DNA from: Siderastrea siderea
Taxonomy: Eukaryota; Cnidaria; Anthozoa; Scleractinia; Rhizangiidae
DNA length: 64,000 nucleotides
Direction: 5' to 3'
NCBI GenBank assembly: GCA_964030785.1
Contig: OZ034968.1
Location: forward strand, 30,302,186-30,366,185
The notes beneath the pieces were generated by a model. That model did no database searches. It was given only the letters and a program-made list of their open reading frames with translations, and was not told the DNA's origin. Below, one piece after another: positions 49,401-62,151 of this stretch (positions are counted from its first letter, which is position 1; every line of letters starts with the position of its first letter). The translations under genes and the position numbers were made by a program.

Positions 49401-50989
49401 CATCGCATGCATGTACAGGAAAAACAAGAAGGCACTGAGAAAAATGGCAGGGCACTCCGTGCTTTGTTTGAGCTTAGCTAGGACACTGATTTTCAAACAT
49501 ATCAAATAGATGAAATGAAAAATCACTTGTGATTATAGTATTTTGTGTGTATATATGTTGTCATTCAAAATTTGTTTAGTTAGTTTTTTTTTTCATCTTA
49601 CACTTGTTATTATAAATTATCATAAATTATCATAATGTAACGTAAAACTGTACCAAGCCACATGTATATTTATGTTTGATGGTGATGTTTACAAATGCTG
49701 TATTTTTTCATTTTAGTTCCAGGACCTCTACCTGAAAGCCTTTGACTGAGTGGGTTGCCCTAGTTAGTTGCTTCTTATTTACAAATTATTCAGTACAAGA
49801 TTTCAATGGATTCATTAAAAAATATTGTATTAAGAGTCAGTGTACATTTGTTTCATTTGCTTACACATTGTTACAGTTGAATTGTCTGCTTCCATGAAAA
49901 TGTCTGTGTTTCTGATGGAAGGCTCTGACAGTGAAAACAGGGCAGTAAGAATGATTTGTTCCTTGAAATCTAAATTGCTCCAGTTTAGCACTAATTCAAG
50001 GTATACAGGTTAGTTATCATGCAAGGAAGACATAATAATTTATTATTATATACTTTTATTACTTGACCTGAGAGCTGAAATTCAAATTATTAGGCAATAC
50101 CTTTTGGTAAAAAAAACTGAACCTACTCGAGCTAAAGATGAATAATTTCTTTTGTTTTTACTTTAGTCACACAAAAATTAACAAAGGCAATTATTCCTGG
50201 TTTGCTTAAGTAGGTCCAGTTTTTAAACAAAAGTCATTAGCCATCCGTTTTTAGCTATGAATGTGGAACTATCTTTCTTATGGTAAATGATGAGTGCCAA
50301 AGTAGAAGTAAATTTGACAACCTTGTTGTGTTGCTACTTATCCTGCTTATCTTTAGAGGAGATTGCATAGAAATTGTAAAATTAAAGACTTGCAAGAAAA
50401 TGTTATTGGCGAATAAACAACACGAAATTTAATACCCTCCTATAAAAGCACAGCCATGCCTTTGTACATTTATCAATTTGTGATGTTAAATAACCATTCC
50501 AAAAAAACCCATTGCATCAAAGAAAAGACCTGTAAAATACTCAATGTAAACTGTACCGTCAATTCTGTTCAGTAACATTGCAAAATATATAAAACCACTT
50601 TTTTTGCTCTTAGATGTAACTTATAGTCTGTAGATTGAATTCAGAGACTACCTGTTTGTAGATACAAATCAGGATTTGGAAAGTTGTCACAAAATTTAGT
50701 GCCTTTTGACACAATTTTTTTTTCACCAAATCAGAAAATTTAACTCTCCGATTTTTGTGAAATCAAGTAACAAGAAGGCAAATGTGTTTTTAACATTATG
50801 TTGACAGAAGGCGAGGCACTAGAAAACACAAGACAAAAAGAAAGCCAAGACTCATGCAGCTCCTACGCGTGATTTACTAGAGACAACTACGATATCCACT
50901 TTTCCAGGAAAAACTAATTTAGATCTATCCATCATGGGTTACAAAAATTAATACAGACTTTTTGATAAAAGTTGTGTCATTGAACCGAC

Positions 50990-51765
50990 GGTGTTGAGAA
51001 GTGGAAAGATAAATTTCCTAATGATTTTGTAGATTGGAGCAATAAATTCTTACACATCTATCGATCATCAAAAGTAATAAATTGAGACAATTTTCTTTCA
51101 AATTACTTCATAGAACAATCGTAACAAAAAAAGAACTCAACAATTTTTGTTTAGTTAATGATGCAGCATGCCCATTTTGTTCAAACCCCGACTCGATTGA
51201 ACACACCTTTTTAGACTGCAATGTTGTAACATCCTTTTGTTCCGAAGCATTCTCTTGGTGTAATCAAACTTATGATACTAACATTTACCTCTCAAACAAA
51301 CAAATTACCCTCGACGACATAACCCCAGTAACATGATTGTTAGATCCCATAAAACGCAGTTTACATTTATTCGTTTTATATTTGAAGCATTACATTTACA
51401 CCTGCAAGAGTCTTGAGAAGAAACCCGATCTTTTGGAATTCTGAAAAAAAGTTTTATTACAGTGGCATCTTGGAAAGTGTACTCTTTGTTAATTATTGGT
51501 CCGTTCTCTCACACATGAAAAGTGCGTTATATGGTCATCATCTCTGAACTTCTCTTTACCTCAAGTCTTATATCTGTAAGTGCAATAATGTAAAGCGTCT
51601 TCAGTGTTTTTGTGATTTGTAATCCAAACCAACTGTATAAGATCCTGGCTTAATAATTAGGCCAGCAATCAATTATTGTTATTTGTCTTTCTTTTCCATT
51701 ATTTTCTGTTATCAACTGTAATTTAATGTGTGTTGTTTGTCAAATAAAGTAATTTAAAAAAACGA
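50990..51765 (+). pseudogene. 3' end of a non-LTR retrotransposon (zf-RVT region)
   Basis: The frame 51082-51336 holds LRQFSFKLLHRTIVTKKELN, then CPFCSNPDSIEHTFLDC. The order (Leu-Arg-x-Phe, LLHR, CxxC, then x-x-EH-x-F-x-x-C) is the zinc-binding module found after reverse transcriptase in L1/CR1-type LINEs. Just upstream WSNKFLHIYRSSK continues it in another frame, so a frameshift is present, and no reverse-transcriptase core remains. The element ends in an AATAAA and A-rich stretch near 51745-51765, as expected for a 5'-truncated LINE copy in the plus direction. Confidence 0.75.
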
Positions 51766-51853
51766 AAGAACAAGACTCTAAGACTTTAAGATCAATCAGA
51801 CTTTGAAAGCACACATGCATTATTTTAATTATTATATTTTGACCATTTTCGTT

Positions 51854-52063
51854 GGGTTGAGGGGAACAGGTGTTGGCAAGTGTGTGGGAGGTGAAAAAAA
51901 AGGCAGTGTAAAGCAGGGAAACCTGAAAAACTTATACGATACTTCATCAGGTGACTGGGAACCTGAGGGAAAAGGTGGCGGGAAGCGTGTGGGAGGTGCG
52001 AAAAAAGACACGGCGAAGCACGAAAATCTGAAAAAATTATGCGATATTTCATAATACCCAGTA
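51854..52063. repeat. Two-copy tandem repeat, unit about 105 bp
   Basis: Copy 1 (51854-51958) and copy 2 (51959-52063) share AAG(T/C)GTGTGGGAGGTG followed by an A run and (G/A)AAA(A/T)CTGAAAAA(C/A)TTA. The minus strand stays open through both copies in one frame (51825-52052) and shows repeated HLPHxxxHLFP words, but nothing else suggests a protein. Confidence 0.7.
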
Positions 52064-53640
52064 ACTGGAATCCTTAGATGAGAAAGATAGTCGGATTCTT
52101 GTCTGATCTCCACTGCCCAGTCACATTTATGGGTAACTGGCCAGCTGTAGTTCTAGCTAAATGAGTGTCCCCTACTCCTCTCTCCCTGATTGTGTCCTAG
52201 AAAATAAGGACCAGAGAGATGAAATTTGTAACATTCTCAAATGTTTTCAACCTAGTCTTCCCCCCATCTTTGATCTAGGCCCCCATCTTACAAAGATTTC
52301 TGGATCTGACACTGCATACTGGCAATCCGTCAATGAAACTTAATAAAATGTTGCCTGGGTATAACCCAGTCATCATCTTCGGAGACCCAGGGACACTGAC
52401 AGGAAGCAAGTAAGATTTCAGGGGTGCAAAATTAGCATAAGAAAAAGTCTACAAGAAGAATGAAAGAGCCCTTACCCATTGTTAAACTTGTGGCCATGCC
52501 AATTTTCTTGGGGAGGGCAGGGGGGGGGGACTCCCATATAAAAGCGACAGGGCAAATGCCGCTCTTTTTAAGGGTTCAAATCTGTGAGTTGGTACAGCTT
52601 ATGGTGTTAATAGACCACCCTTAGAGTTATCCACCACCGTTAGTTATCCAAGTACCTTTTAAGATACTGAGTGGGAAAAATGAAGACAATGGCAGCATCT
52701 TGTTTTCTTTTTTGTTTTTTGTTTTTTTTTTGGAATTGGACCTCTTAGGGGTAAAAATGAATTCGAGCCATGCCCACAACAGATGATTTTGTCACCTTTT
52801 GGGGATTGTTTTTAAAATTTCCAATGAACAACCCGTCCCTTTATGTATCAGGATAGAAAAGATACTATTTGCATTGAGGATGCCTTTTAAAACTGTCTCT
52901 GTCATTGTTATCTTTGATACAAAAAATGTGCATTTTTCAGGTAAAACCCCACCTTAATTACTTAAAAGTGCCTTGGCGTGTGGCCTCATGGAATAACAGT
53001 AAGACTCTACCTTTCTCCTGGCTATTCTCTGCAGCACATAGGCTGACCTCCCCAGGAGATCCTGGAAAACTGAAATTCTTGAATTAATAATTTTGTTACC
53101 AGTTACAATAGGTATCCTACCAGGTCAAGCAGCAGGAATTGAATGTTTGCATTTGAAAGTCAAGTCGCAACTACCTTTAAGGACAATTGAGAACTCGTGG
53201 TCTAATTGACTGGTTGTTTCCAGTGTGTTTCTCTCTAATGTAATGCTGTACGTGTCGCTTTTTGCACGTGTAACTCGTTAATTATAGGAAGTAGAGAACA
53301 CTACCGTCCATGATACAGTGTAACACCGTATACTACGACCACCGAAAAAATATGGTTGTCAGTGGAGGATCCAGAATCTTTGAAAGAGGGGTGACTGACC
53401 AGACAGAACGATAATGGAACAATCGAAGACAAAGTCGCCTCAGTGATAGTGTTGTTCTTTTCTTGAACAATTAACTTTGCATGGATCACCGTAACACTGA
53501 AATAAAAGTACTGAACGGATCCTGTAGTAAGGGATCTAATAAGCAAAAAATTAAAGAACCAAGTACGATAAAAAAGCAATGCTGTTGCAACAGAAGGGAA
53601 ACTGAGTGTATATTTTAAACAGTATTTCAAAAGGCACAGC

Positions 53641-53670
53641 CTTTCTTTCTTTCTTTCCTTTCTTTCTTTT
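53641..53670. repeat. (CTTT)n microsatellite
   Basis: An imperfect run of CTTT units directly next to the left TTAA of the MITE at 53676-53863. Confidence 0.8.
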
Positions 53671-53675
53671 CTTAA

Positions 53676-53863
53676 CCCTTTCACCCCTAAAGTGGCCAAA
53701 GCAAAAAATGCACCAAAATTTCGTTTCGTAAAATCCTAAGAAATAAATAGTCTTGTGCAAAAGTTCTGCCAAAGAGGTTTCAATTGAATGGTAACACGGT
53801 AGGATTTTGTCAGCGGATTAAAAAAAAATCATCTCACCATAACTCGGTCTAGGAGTGAAAGGG
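53676..53863. mobile_element. piggyBac-like MITE, 188 bp
   Basis: The ends CCCTTTCACCCCTA and TAGGAGTGAAAGGG are inverted repeats with one mismatch, flanked by TTAA at 53672-53675 and 53864-53867. CCC termini plus TTAA duplication are the marks of piggyBac elements. There is no coding sequence. Confidence 0.75.
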
Positions 53864-55190
53864 TTAATTTCAAGCTTAAATGACCCCAAAGAGGGAGGTG
53901 GATAGCCACCCAATCTACCCCTCCCCCGGATCCGCCCCTGGTTGTACTGACGGAGTGACCGCAGGTGCCTACAAAAAACAAGAGACAGAGAAAAATACCG
54001 GTAGCAAAGAAAAGCAGCATAAGCTAAATGGGGAAATGGCTCTGTAAATGGTTACCAAAATGGAAACAAGATACAGATCAAAGATAGTTCTAGCCTGTTC
54101 CAGGCTCCGAGATAGAGGGGAAAAGAGTGAAGAGAAAACGAAGGCGAAAAAACGCGCAGGGGCTGGGGAGAGACATCTCTTTCTTTCTTAATTGTGGTTT
54201 GCTTTTGTCATTTAAGCCACTAGGCATTTCGAATGGTCGTATATTAACGGGGTGAGTCTATAAAGACGAAAACTGAAGTATGGACCAGTCTGAGAGGTGG
54301 TCGTTGCAGGCATAAACGCGGTGGTCAAGATGTTGAAAGGAACCCTTTAATGGGCCAGTAATTCGTTTTATAGGCGTGGCTTGAATTCATTTTCACCGCG
54401 GGCTATGTCAGTCAGCGGTAGTTACGTTTTCATCATATCTTTCTTGGCTACTTTCTCAAAAGGTTAAAGGTACCAAGAAAATTATAACGGTGACACTTTA
54501 AACATCTTAAGTGGTAGCAGACCGTGAAGTTACAGCTGTACCCCATCCTCCTCCCATATTCATTTTTATTTTTCAGTATGGGAGCCGCCCCCACCCCGGG
54601 ACTCTCATGCGTATAAAAGTAAGGTTATAGCGATGGTAGTCCTTTTAAACTGAGAGTGTTCACAGTTTCAGAGAGATCAGAATCAAGTGAATGAGCGTGG
54701 TGACGTTTGTGGTTCTTCTAACGAAGAAGATTAAACATAATCAGTGCCCAGCCATTCTGTAGCCATTAACCTTTTTTCACTTAATTCAAGGATTAGGTTA
54801 TTCACTACACATAAAAGAACCACTGGCATACGCAGGGGTAAGATGGGCGCATTTTTCAATTCGTTCTATTGTTCGCAAAACGACTTTAATCCCTTTTTGG
54901 TGGTCAACAAATAGGTTAAAAAAGCTCTTTTATGTTTCATTATCAAGGCCAATAAAACAGACCCTAGCCGTAGCCAATACCGTCTTCTGGCAGAGAGGAC
55001 ACTTAAAATACCTTCGTCTGTCCATAACATCTGCTAGTGATCAATTCAGAAAGGTAAATAAACTCCCAATATGATTGGCTTATGTGAAACACGCTTCACT
55101 GATTCCTGCATCTGCAACTTAGGCTCAAGGGGTTTTATTTTGGCATTTCGGAATTGTTGTTAATTCTGATGCATGTTTTTAATCGTTGGT

Positions 55191-55740
55191 TACCGTAAAT
55201 GATCCAATAAACGCCCTAGGCGTCTATTAAATTTTAGGGGCTCTAGGGGGGCGTTAAATAGATATGAGGCGTTTATTAGAGAGGCGTTTATTCACTTTTA
55301 ACTGTAACAACGTCAACAAAAGGCGTAGTTTGCTCGCGGGGTAAGATAGAAAACAGAGTTTGTGAATAGGGGACTAATCTAATCTGCGCTAATGCAAAGC
55401 CTAGTAGGAAATAAAGTGTTGACAGGCCAAACACGACTCATAAGCTCGCGATAGTGTGAAACGTGACGGTAGAGTTTTGCTCTTAACAAAAATATCCCCT
55501 AAAGATTTTCCAACCCATTGCTAACCAAGCAAGCAAGAAGCTAAATAAATTGCGTGATTTACTCTGATGGAGCGTTTCCTTGGTTTTTGAGGCGATTCTT
55601 GGGGGGCGGGGTGGGGGGCGTCTATTAGACACGGAGCGTTTATTAGAGGGGAGCGTCTAATACAAACATTACACCCCGGAGGGGGCGTTTATTAGATACG
55701 AGGCGTTTATTTGAGAGTGGGCGTTTATTAGATATCCGAG
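55191..55740. mobile_element. MITE-like element built of GCGTTTATTAGA words
   Basis: The left end reads TACCGTAAATGATCCAATAAACGCCC (26 bases, 55191-55216) and the right end, inverted, TCGGATATCTAATAAACGCCC. The AATAAACGCCC part matches; the outermost bases do not, so one end has decayed. GGCGTTTATTAGA and relatives recur about seven times near both ends. The TACCGTAA start resembles the termini of the TA-flanked family in the Gq introns. Confidence 0.6.
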
Positions 55741-56249
55741 TGCCTTCGAGTGGAGTATTGAGTTTTACAGCTTTGAAGTTTCGCGTTAGATTGGTTAACT
55801 ACCGTCTCACGATCATCTTTTGCGGATTTGTCTTCTGCTTTGGCCTTCTCCTTGCGTCGAGGCAAGATTATTTCGCTTCCTGTCTTAAGACTGAAATCGT
55901 CACCGTCGCTGCTTCGAAACGCTGAACATGGAAGGCTGTGTCTTTTATTTTGCAAGGTGGGTAGATGAACCGTGGAAGCGCGGCGGGTTTCTTCACAAGA
56001 CCATCGTCGAAACTCACGGCTCGCTGTCTCCATTTCGTAAAGGCGTGGCCGATCCGTGCCAGCCACGTTTCCTTGCTGGAAAAGCAGGACTTTAAATTGC
56101 TTGGACAAATTCTGCCGTCTCTTGAGCACTTGTTTCGTAAAGGGGTCTTGTTTTCTTGACAGTTGGTTAAGTGTCATTCTTTTCTCTTTATCGATCTGTT
56201 TGGCAACAAGCGAAAGATCTATATCAAGTCGGCAGTTGGGAGGAGATAT
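55728..56249 (-). CDS. Hypothetical protein exon, unrecognised
   Basis: An open frame of 173 codons runs from a possible AG acceptor (56251-56250) to TAA at 55728; the first ATG in frame is at 56177, giving 149 residues. The product is hydrophilic and very rich in Lys, Arg, Gln and Ser, with no membrane segment or known motif. An N-terminal part (LVAKQIDKEKRMTLNQLSRK) looks helical. Its length, lack of low complexity and the helical start favour real coding, but I recognise no family. The stop lies within the edge of the adjacent MITE, whose TCTAATAAACG supplies both TAA and an AATAAA polyadenylation word. It could instead be a chance frame. Confidence 0.35.
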   Translation of the reverse strand: MSPPNCRLDIDLSLVAKQIDKEKRMTLNQLSRKQDPFTKQVLKRRQNLSKQFKVLLFQQGNVAGTDRPRLYEMETASREFRRWSCEETRRASTVHLPTLQNKRHSLPCSAFRSSDGDDFSLKTGSEIILPRRKEKAKAEDKSAKDDRETVVNQSNAKLQSCKTQYSTRRHSDI

Positions 56250-57297
56250 CTTTCAAGCTGATCCTTCATGGCGATGCAATGCACAGAGGCAGAAGATAAT
56301 TCGGCCGAACAGCTAGGATGAAGCGTTGCGGTAAAGTGTGTTTCTCTTAAGTGCTGGCTTTTGTAAGGGAAAGCTGACATACATTAATTGTTCAAAAGTA
56401 CAATGGCTTTGTGAATAGCATACCATTACGCCGCCTGCAGGATCAAACCACTTCACGATCGATTTTAATATAAGAATTATAACAAAGAACTTGCTAACAA
56501 AAAAGAAAGATATCACACAAGTGTTTCAAAAGTTCAAATTAAATCTAACCTGCATGTACAATTTTTCCAGACTTTCGCAAAACTAACGATCTTTTTTTTA
56601 ACAATACCGTTAAAGACAGTGAAAATGCCGGTTTTTGTAAATCAAACAGGTAGTGTGTTAAGTATGAAATTGGAGTAAAATTTTACTCTTTAAAATATCA
56701 CCAATTTTAAAGAAAGACAAAATTATACGTCTGATACCAAAAGACAGGCCATGTATAGGTAGCCTTTTTATTTCACCATCAACCCTTGATCGGTTAATGT
56801 TGAAGTGGGCAAGGTCGACTTGAGTTGTAGAAAGAACTTCAACCCCTTACTCTATCGTTGGTCCTACCAGCTTACTGCGTTAGTATACTGGCCAGTTTTA
56901 AGAAACACTGGTGATCCATGGTATTGAAGCTTTTCTTATTTCTGCTTCATATACAGTACACGAATGTAAAGACGCCCACAAAAGAGCGAAAGAAATTGGG
57001 GCTGTTTAATCTGAAAGTAACGAGGAACGGAATCTCTGAGATGTTGCAAATTCACGTGTTAGCACCTCTCGAAGAACATTTGACAAGTTTTCTTTGTCAT
57101 TTAGGTACTTTTAATCAGACTAATCCATTGTTGTAGACATTATGATTTAATCTTATTGTTGGCGCTTTGTTCTGTTGGGAAGCAAAAGAGATAATTAAAC
57201 GCTTAACTTTATCGCTTACCTATAAAACAATAAATGTACTGACGATACGATACCACACGATAATTTCACGCTCAGGTTTCACAGCATGAAATCTTAA

Positions 57298-57630
57298 ATT
57301 TACGCACCCGTAATGACTACGTAAAGAAAGCGTATTGACCCTGCAAACGCATCTTTACGGACTTCTTTACATTTCCGTTCAGAAGGTCTTTACGCATTAG
57401 AAACGATAGTGCGTAAAGACGTCTTAGAGAGACTTTAAACGCTGTCTTTATGGATATCGGAAAAACTCGTAAAGCCTTCATTTACGATAATTTACGACTT
57501 CCGTAAGGTTACCAGAATGGAAATGTTTACGCGTTCTCTAAGCACGCCTTTACGGATATAGTGAAAACCGTGTAAACGCTTTACATTTACGACCCTCAGT
57601 ACAGCGCATTTTTCAAACAGTCTTTACGGA
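57298..57630. repeat. Dense cluster of TTTACG/CGTAAA hexamers
   Basis: Twelve exact copies of TTTACG or its complement CGTAAA occur in about 330 bp (starts near 57298, 57320, 57354, 57389, 57412, 57468, 57481, 57491, 57526, 57549, 57577 and 57623), most extended to CTTTACGG/GCGTAAAG. Both orientations are mixed and spacing is irregular. Chance would give well under one. A smaller group is at 63853-63911. Confidence 0.75.
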
Positions 57631-60433
57631 TGGTGAGGGTTATATGATATTTACAACCACCTTCAGCAGAGAAATTTTCGTGTTCTTAAATATCGTAAAT
57701 ATGCCTCTATCCCCTGAAAAAAGCGGTTGTGATTCGTCATCCGACTCAGTCATGGCATTTCAAGGCACTGTAGTGAACAAAAAATTCATGTCTTGCGAGC
57801 AATTAAAATCATTTCTATTATCTTGTCATTATGTATTGTGATACGTTCTGCCATGAAAGCTGGTTTCACAATGAAGTTTTGTTATACAGGGAGAGACTAC
57901 TAGAAAGCAACCAATGACAATTTCACATCTTTTATTCAAATTAACGTTTAAACACATCTTCATTGGGACTGTTCTCTTTTCCTACATATTCGCTGAACTG
58001 AGAGGCACAAAGAAAAGAGAATTCTGCCCTGGGTGATATGAATGTTAAAATGTTTCACCTTAGCAAAAAAAAAAACCACTTAGTGAAACCGGTGCTCTTT
58101 CGCAGCATCTGATGACTAGTACCTGCGCCTACAGTTCTACTGTACAAACTGTTTTTTTTGGATGCTAATGAATAATGAGTACATAAGCACTTAAGTTCAT
58201 TTGTTGCTTATAGGCACTGCTACAATGTTTAAAACCCAGGACAGATTATTCTTTTCCTCCAATCTTTACAACGTAGTTCACCCAAAAGCAAAACATTGGA
58301 CTCTGTAGAAGGGACATTGTTTCAAAGCAATTTTTTGCCCTATTTGATTTTTGTTTATAGCTGACTTATCCAGATTTACAGTGCTTATGATAACTTGGGA
58401 GTGTTTCTGATCGGTGATAAGGTCTTCTTTAAGCCTGTCTTGATGGGGATTGATCTTGTTGACCACTTCAGATTATGTAAACATGTGCCTGATCTGTTGG
58501 AACGAATGAAAGGATAGTATTAAAAATATACTATTGCCCATTACAGTACAAATCATTCCTATAGACACTGACCCAGGTAACAGTTAAAATGTGCAGTTAC
58601 TGTGGAGACTTTTGTAAGTCAAACTGGTAAATGTGAATTACATTGGTGACAGAACAATGGGTAACCTTATTTTTTAGAATTCATGGAAAATGGACCTAAC
58701 CTATTCATAAAATCATATATTTCAGGTAAATCGTCATTTAATAGCATGTCAGGGAAAGTAAAAAGTTCACTGCACAATAGAAAACAAAATAAACAGCAAG
58801 GTTAGCAACGCACATCGCACTTACTATCCTACACGACAGTATCAATTAATTAGTCAATAAAAGTGCATTTCATCTAAGTTTTGCACAGTACAGAGCACAG
58901 GAATTGCAGCATTACATGAGGGTTTCCTGTGTATAAGGATGCCATGTTACACACAACTTCAAGTATGAAACACACATGTAAAAAAATTACACACAAAGGG
59001 GTGTAAAAAAGACACAAATTTTCTGAAAGTGCAAGTTAAATATACATGCGGAGGTTGGAGACAACCTCATTTAGAGTGTATATCAGTACATAACACAAGT
59101 ACAGAGTAGAAGAAGTTATGTTAGAAATAGAATAAACTATGTGTCCTGACCCAATTCACACCATAGGTGGCACAAGCAGTAGAAGTATAGAATGTGTGAT
59201 GCTTGACCAGTGCTGTGTTCACCATAACCAAAATTAGTGCATGAATTATAGAGGTTTATATGGGTTTAGTCGTTTAAAGTAGACACAGCTTTAAGACAAA
59301 CTGAAATAGAATTGCTTAGCTACAGTGTATATCAATGTTGCACTCTACACGTGGCCATCATAAGGCTGCACTGATACAGCTGTAAGGCCATGACACTAAA
59401 AATAAGAATGTTCCAGGTTTTCATGACCAAGACCAGTTTCTTTGGGGTGGGCCTGGGATGATTGGTCCCCTACTTAACCCATCCTGGAGGGCCTGGGGCA
59501 GTACTGTGTTCAGCCTCTCCAATTTCGACCAATGGGACATGGCTGAATATAGCAGGGGCCAAGGCCTCAGCAAGCCAGCTCTTGGGATCCCTGAGACATG
59601 CAAGCTTCACCACCATGGCATTGTGACATGCCCAAGGTTATTTTCCATACAACCGCTCTTTCAAAAAGTTTTTAAAAATAATGGAAGTTTAATGTTGCAA
59701 ATTAAGTGACAGGACAGGAATAATTTGATGAATACATGTACTAGCTACAAAAAATTGTTTAAGATGCCATGAAACAAAACTTTGTTCCTTCAAAGTTTCT
59801 CTGCACCAAGGCCTATGACTGTACTAACACGTACATGTACAAGTAACTGCATGTAGAAATCAGTGAACATATGGTCATGTTTCAACTGTTCAGCGCGCAA
59901 TCAAGGTTGGCTGAATGTGAGCTCACCGGCATCTAGGAATTTTATATTCAGTAATCAAGAAACAACTGAAACAACAATCAAGCTTCCAAATTATTGATCA
60001 AGTCAAACATAGCAGAATGTGTGGCAGTTTTTGATGACTATAAATAATTATCAATAATTGCAAGTAACCATAGGACTTGTTAGGATATTTTGTGTAGCCA
60101 ACTGAGTTATTCATCAAATTGTTTCTGGCCTTTACACTTCGTTTATAGTGTTATGTTTTCAGTTTCAAAACTTGACAAAGAGTCAAATACCAGATATAGA
60201 ATGCAACATTAGTTAGTGTTTTTGAGTCAGATGTCAGCTGGTCTACTTTACAACTAAGATCCCATGTAACCTTTGATAATATAACACAACAGCAGTTACA
60301 CATCACCTATGTTCATACAATTTATTGATGTTAAATGTTGTGAGGGAGTGACTCTACAGGGTGTCACTTGACATTATGGAGCAATGTGTCCAACATGTAC
60401 ATGTACAATCATTTTTTCCTTTTTTATACCATA

Positions 60434-60560
60434 GAGGGCAAAACTACTGAATGCTGATTGGTTGAGAGAGAGCATTTTTTCTTAATTTTCTTTAGGACGA
60501 GGGCAAAATTACTAATTCCTGATTGGCCAAGTGCCAAAATTACTCGCATTTGATTGGCTG
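60434..60560. repeat. Three-copy direct repeat carrying inverted CCAAT boxes
   Basis: Three units share the order GGGCAAAA(C/T)TACT ... TGATTGG(T/C): at 60436, 60500 and, less complete (GCCAAAATTACT), 60533. Each ends in GATTGG (60456, 60521, 60552), the complement of CCAATC. The last is followed by GCGCGCCATTTGC. Confidence 0.65.
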
Positions 60561-61469
60561 AGTGCAAAAGCGCGCCATTTGCAATTTGTAGGCATCTTGA
60601 AACTAAAAACTGTTTTGAGTTATTCAAACAAGGATCACTTCAAAGTTTGACTTTTAACCGGGTTGGTTGGTAAAAATGGTATGGGAATCGGGTGTTAGCT
60701 TGAAGAGAAATTCCAAAAGGTGAACATATAGTGTTATGGGAAAGAGCAAATGGTTATTTGTTTTAAAACTACTGAAAACTTTGGAGTGATGTGGTCAATA
60801 ATTTTTCCAGCGAGAGAAAGCTTCATAACTCAGGTGAATAAAATTTACTTAGTTTGAGCTTTTAGTGTGTTTTGTCAATGAAATAGAATTGTATTTATCT
60901 CTTAAAATGTACCTAATGGTCAGTCTTTCTTGTTCTGTGCGCTGAGCAACAGTTAAACTGCTTGTGTTGCGAATTGTTTACGTGCTGGTACTTTTATTCT
61001 GGGGGCCAGCTGATTGTGTTTCAATGTGTGTGAAAAGTTTTCCAGGAATTTTGCTCTCTGTGTTATGAAAAATAATGTTTACTAGTCCTCATAGAATTAA
61101 GGATAAATTTCACTTGTATTTTCAAAGTTTTCACAAATTGCCCTTGTTGCTCCATGACTCAGGCAATTTTGTGAAAACTGAAAATATGTGTGAATATTTA
61201 TCCTCATCTGCCTCATACAATTACATATACGAAAGATTGCCTTCAGGGGATGCTGTTTCCAGGTGATGTACATGTATTAAGTCATATTAAAGTTACTGGT
61301 TTAATGTTTGAGTACGGGCTGATAAGACTGCAACAACAGGAAGACAAACAAGCAAGGGGCGAAACACAAAAGTACATGCGAAATTTTTTGGCAAATCCGG
61401 GATGTTTGCTAAACTGGTACTTTCAATAATATCATTTCTTTTCTTTGAAAACCCAATATCTAGGGCCAA

Positions 61470-61762
61470 TTACGTGAGCTGGGCTGGCCCATGATTAGCC
61501 AGGCTGGTTCAGGCCAAGATGACTGTTCAGCCTGGTATTCCAGGTACACGATGCAAGTCACCCTGGCCTAGTAAACACAGTTTACATGGAAAACGTTCAG
61601 CCTGGCTAGCTGGGATTCTGGCATCACATTGCTGGGATCCTGGCAAACTGGGCTGAGATTTTCCCATATAATTGCTTGGCCCAATTTTACTTTTGGTATG
61701 TTTAACAGTCCAAAGGCTTCCCACACAAACTATGTGGCCAGTAGCATGCAGTTTCAAAATGT
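61470..61762. repeat. GGCTGG-rich dispersed repeat
   Basis: Words such as AGCCAGGCTGG, TCAGCCTGG (twice) and GGGATTCTGGCA/GGGATCCTGGCA recur. The right half (CCCACA(C/T)AAACTATG, then AGTTTCAAAAT) recurs at about 62697-62733. The 62152-62626 inverted repeat lies between these related stretches, as if inserted near one of them. Confidence 0.5.
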
Positions 61763-62151
61763 CATGTATGGCCCTGGATATTATTGAAATGTCTCTGTTA
61801 ACATGAAATATTGCAAAGAATACTTACCTTTGAGGTAAGTCTTAAGTTTTTGACAAATTTACAATTGAATGGTACGAGAAAAATCTTTAACCACTGAGCT
61901 TGCCTTTGTGGTTTCGAAGCTGAGCGATGGGAATTTCTGGGCCAGTCTAAAATGCAGTTTTCCTTCCTTGTTTTTTTCTCTTATTACACACAGTTGAATG
62001 ATTTGCAAAACCCTTCAAACTGTACAAATGCACCATATAGAGCTACAAGGACCAAACAGAAAACCATTGAAGTGATTCCATTTAACTGAACTCAGATGTA
62101 AATATTCTTCACAATATTCCATGTTAATAGGGATGTTTCGGCATTGCCAAA

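Larger units (their letters stand above)
46393..50989. other. Intergenic region upstream of the Gq gene
   Basis: Contains the Gq 5' UTR and promoter at the left, a degraded MITE at 49191-49400 and a small inverted repeat at about 48798-48852 (GTTGAAGCCCAGGAGGACA / TGTCCTTCAACTT). No exon-like open frame with recognisable similarity was seen. AT-rich runs are frequent. Confidence 0.5.
51766..55190. other. Intergenic region, repeats only
   Basis: Right of the LINE fragment lie the 105-bp tandem repeat, G and T homopolymers at about 52518-52528 and 52722-52730, a (CTTT)n tract and a TTAA-flanked MITE. Open frames at 53301-53772 (minus) run through the microsatellite and are not coding in appearance. 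No gene is called. Confidence 0.5.

Noticed and set aside
59421..59709. Overlapping open frames on both strands near 59.5 kb
   Set aside because: Balanced composition but no family match, no splice support, and open on both strands, as expected of a locally GC-richer stretch.
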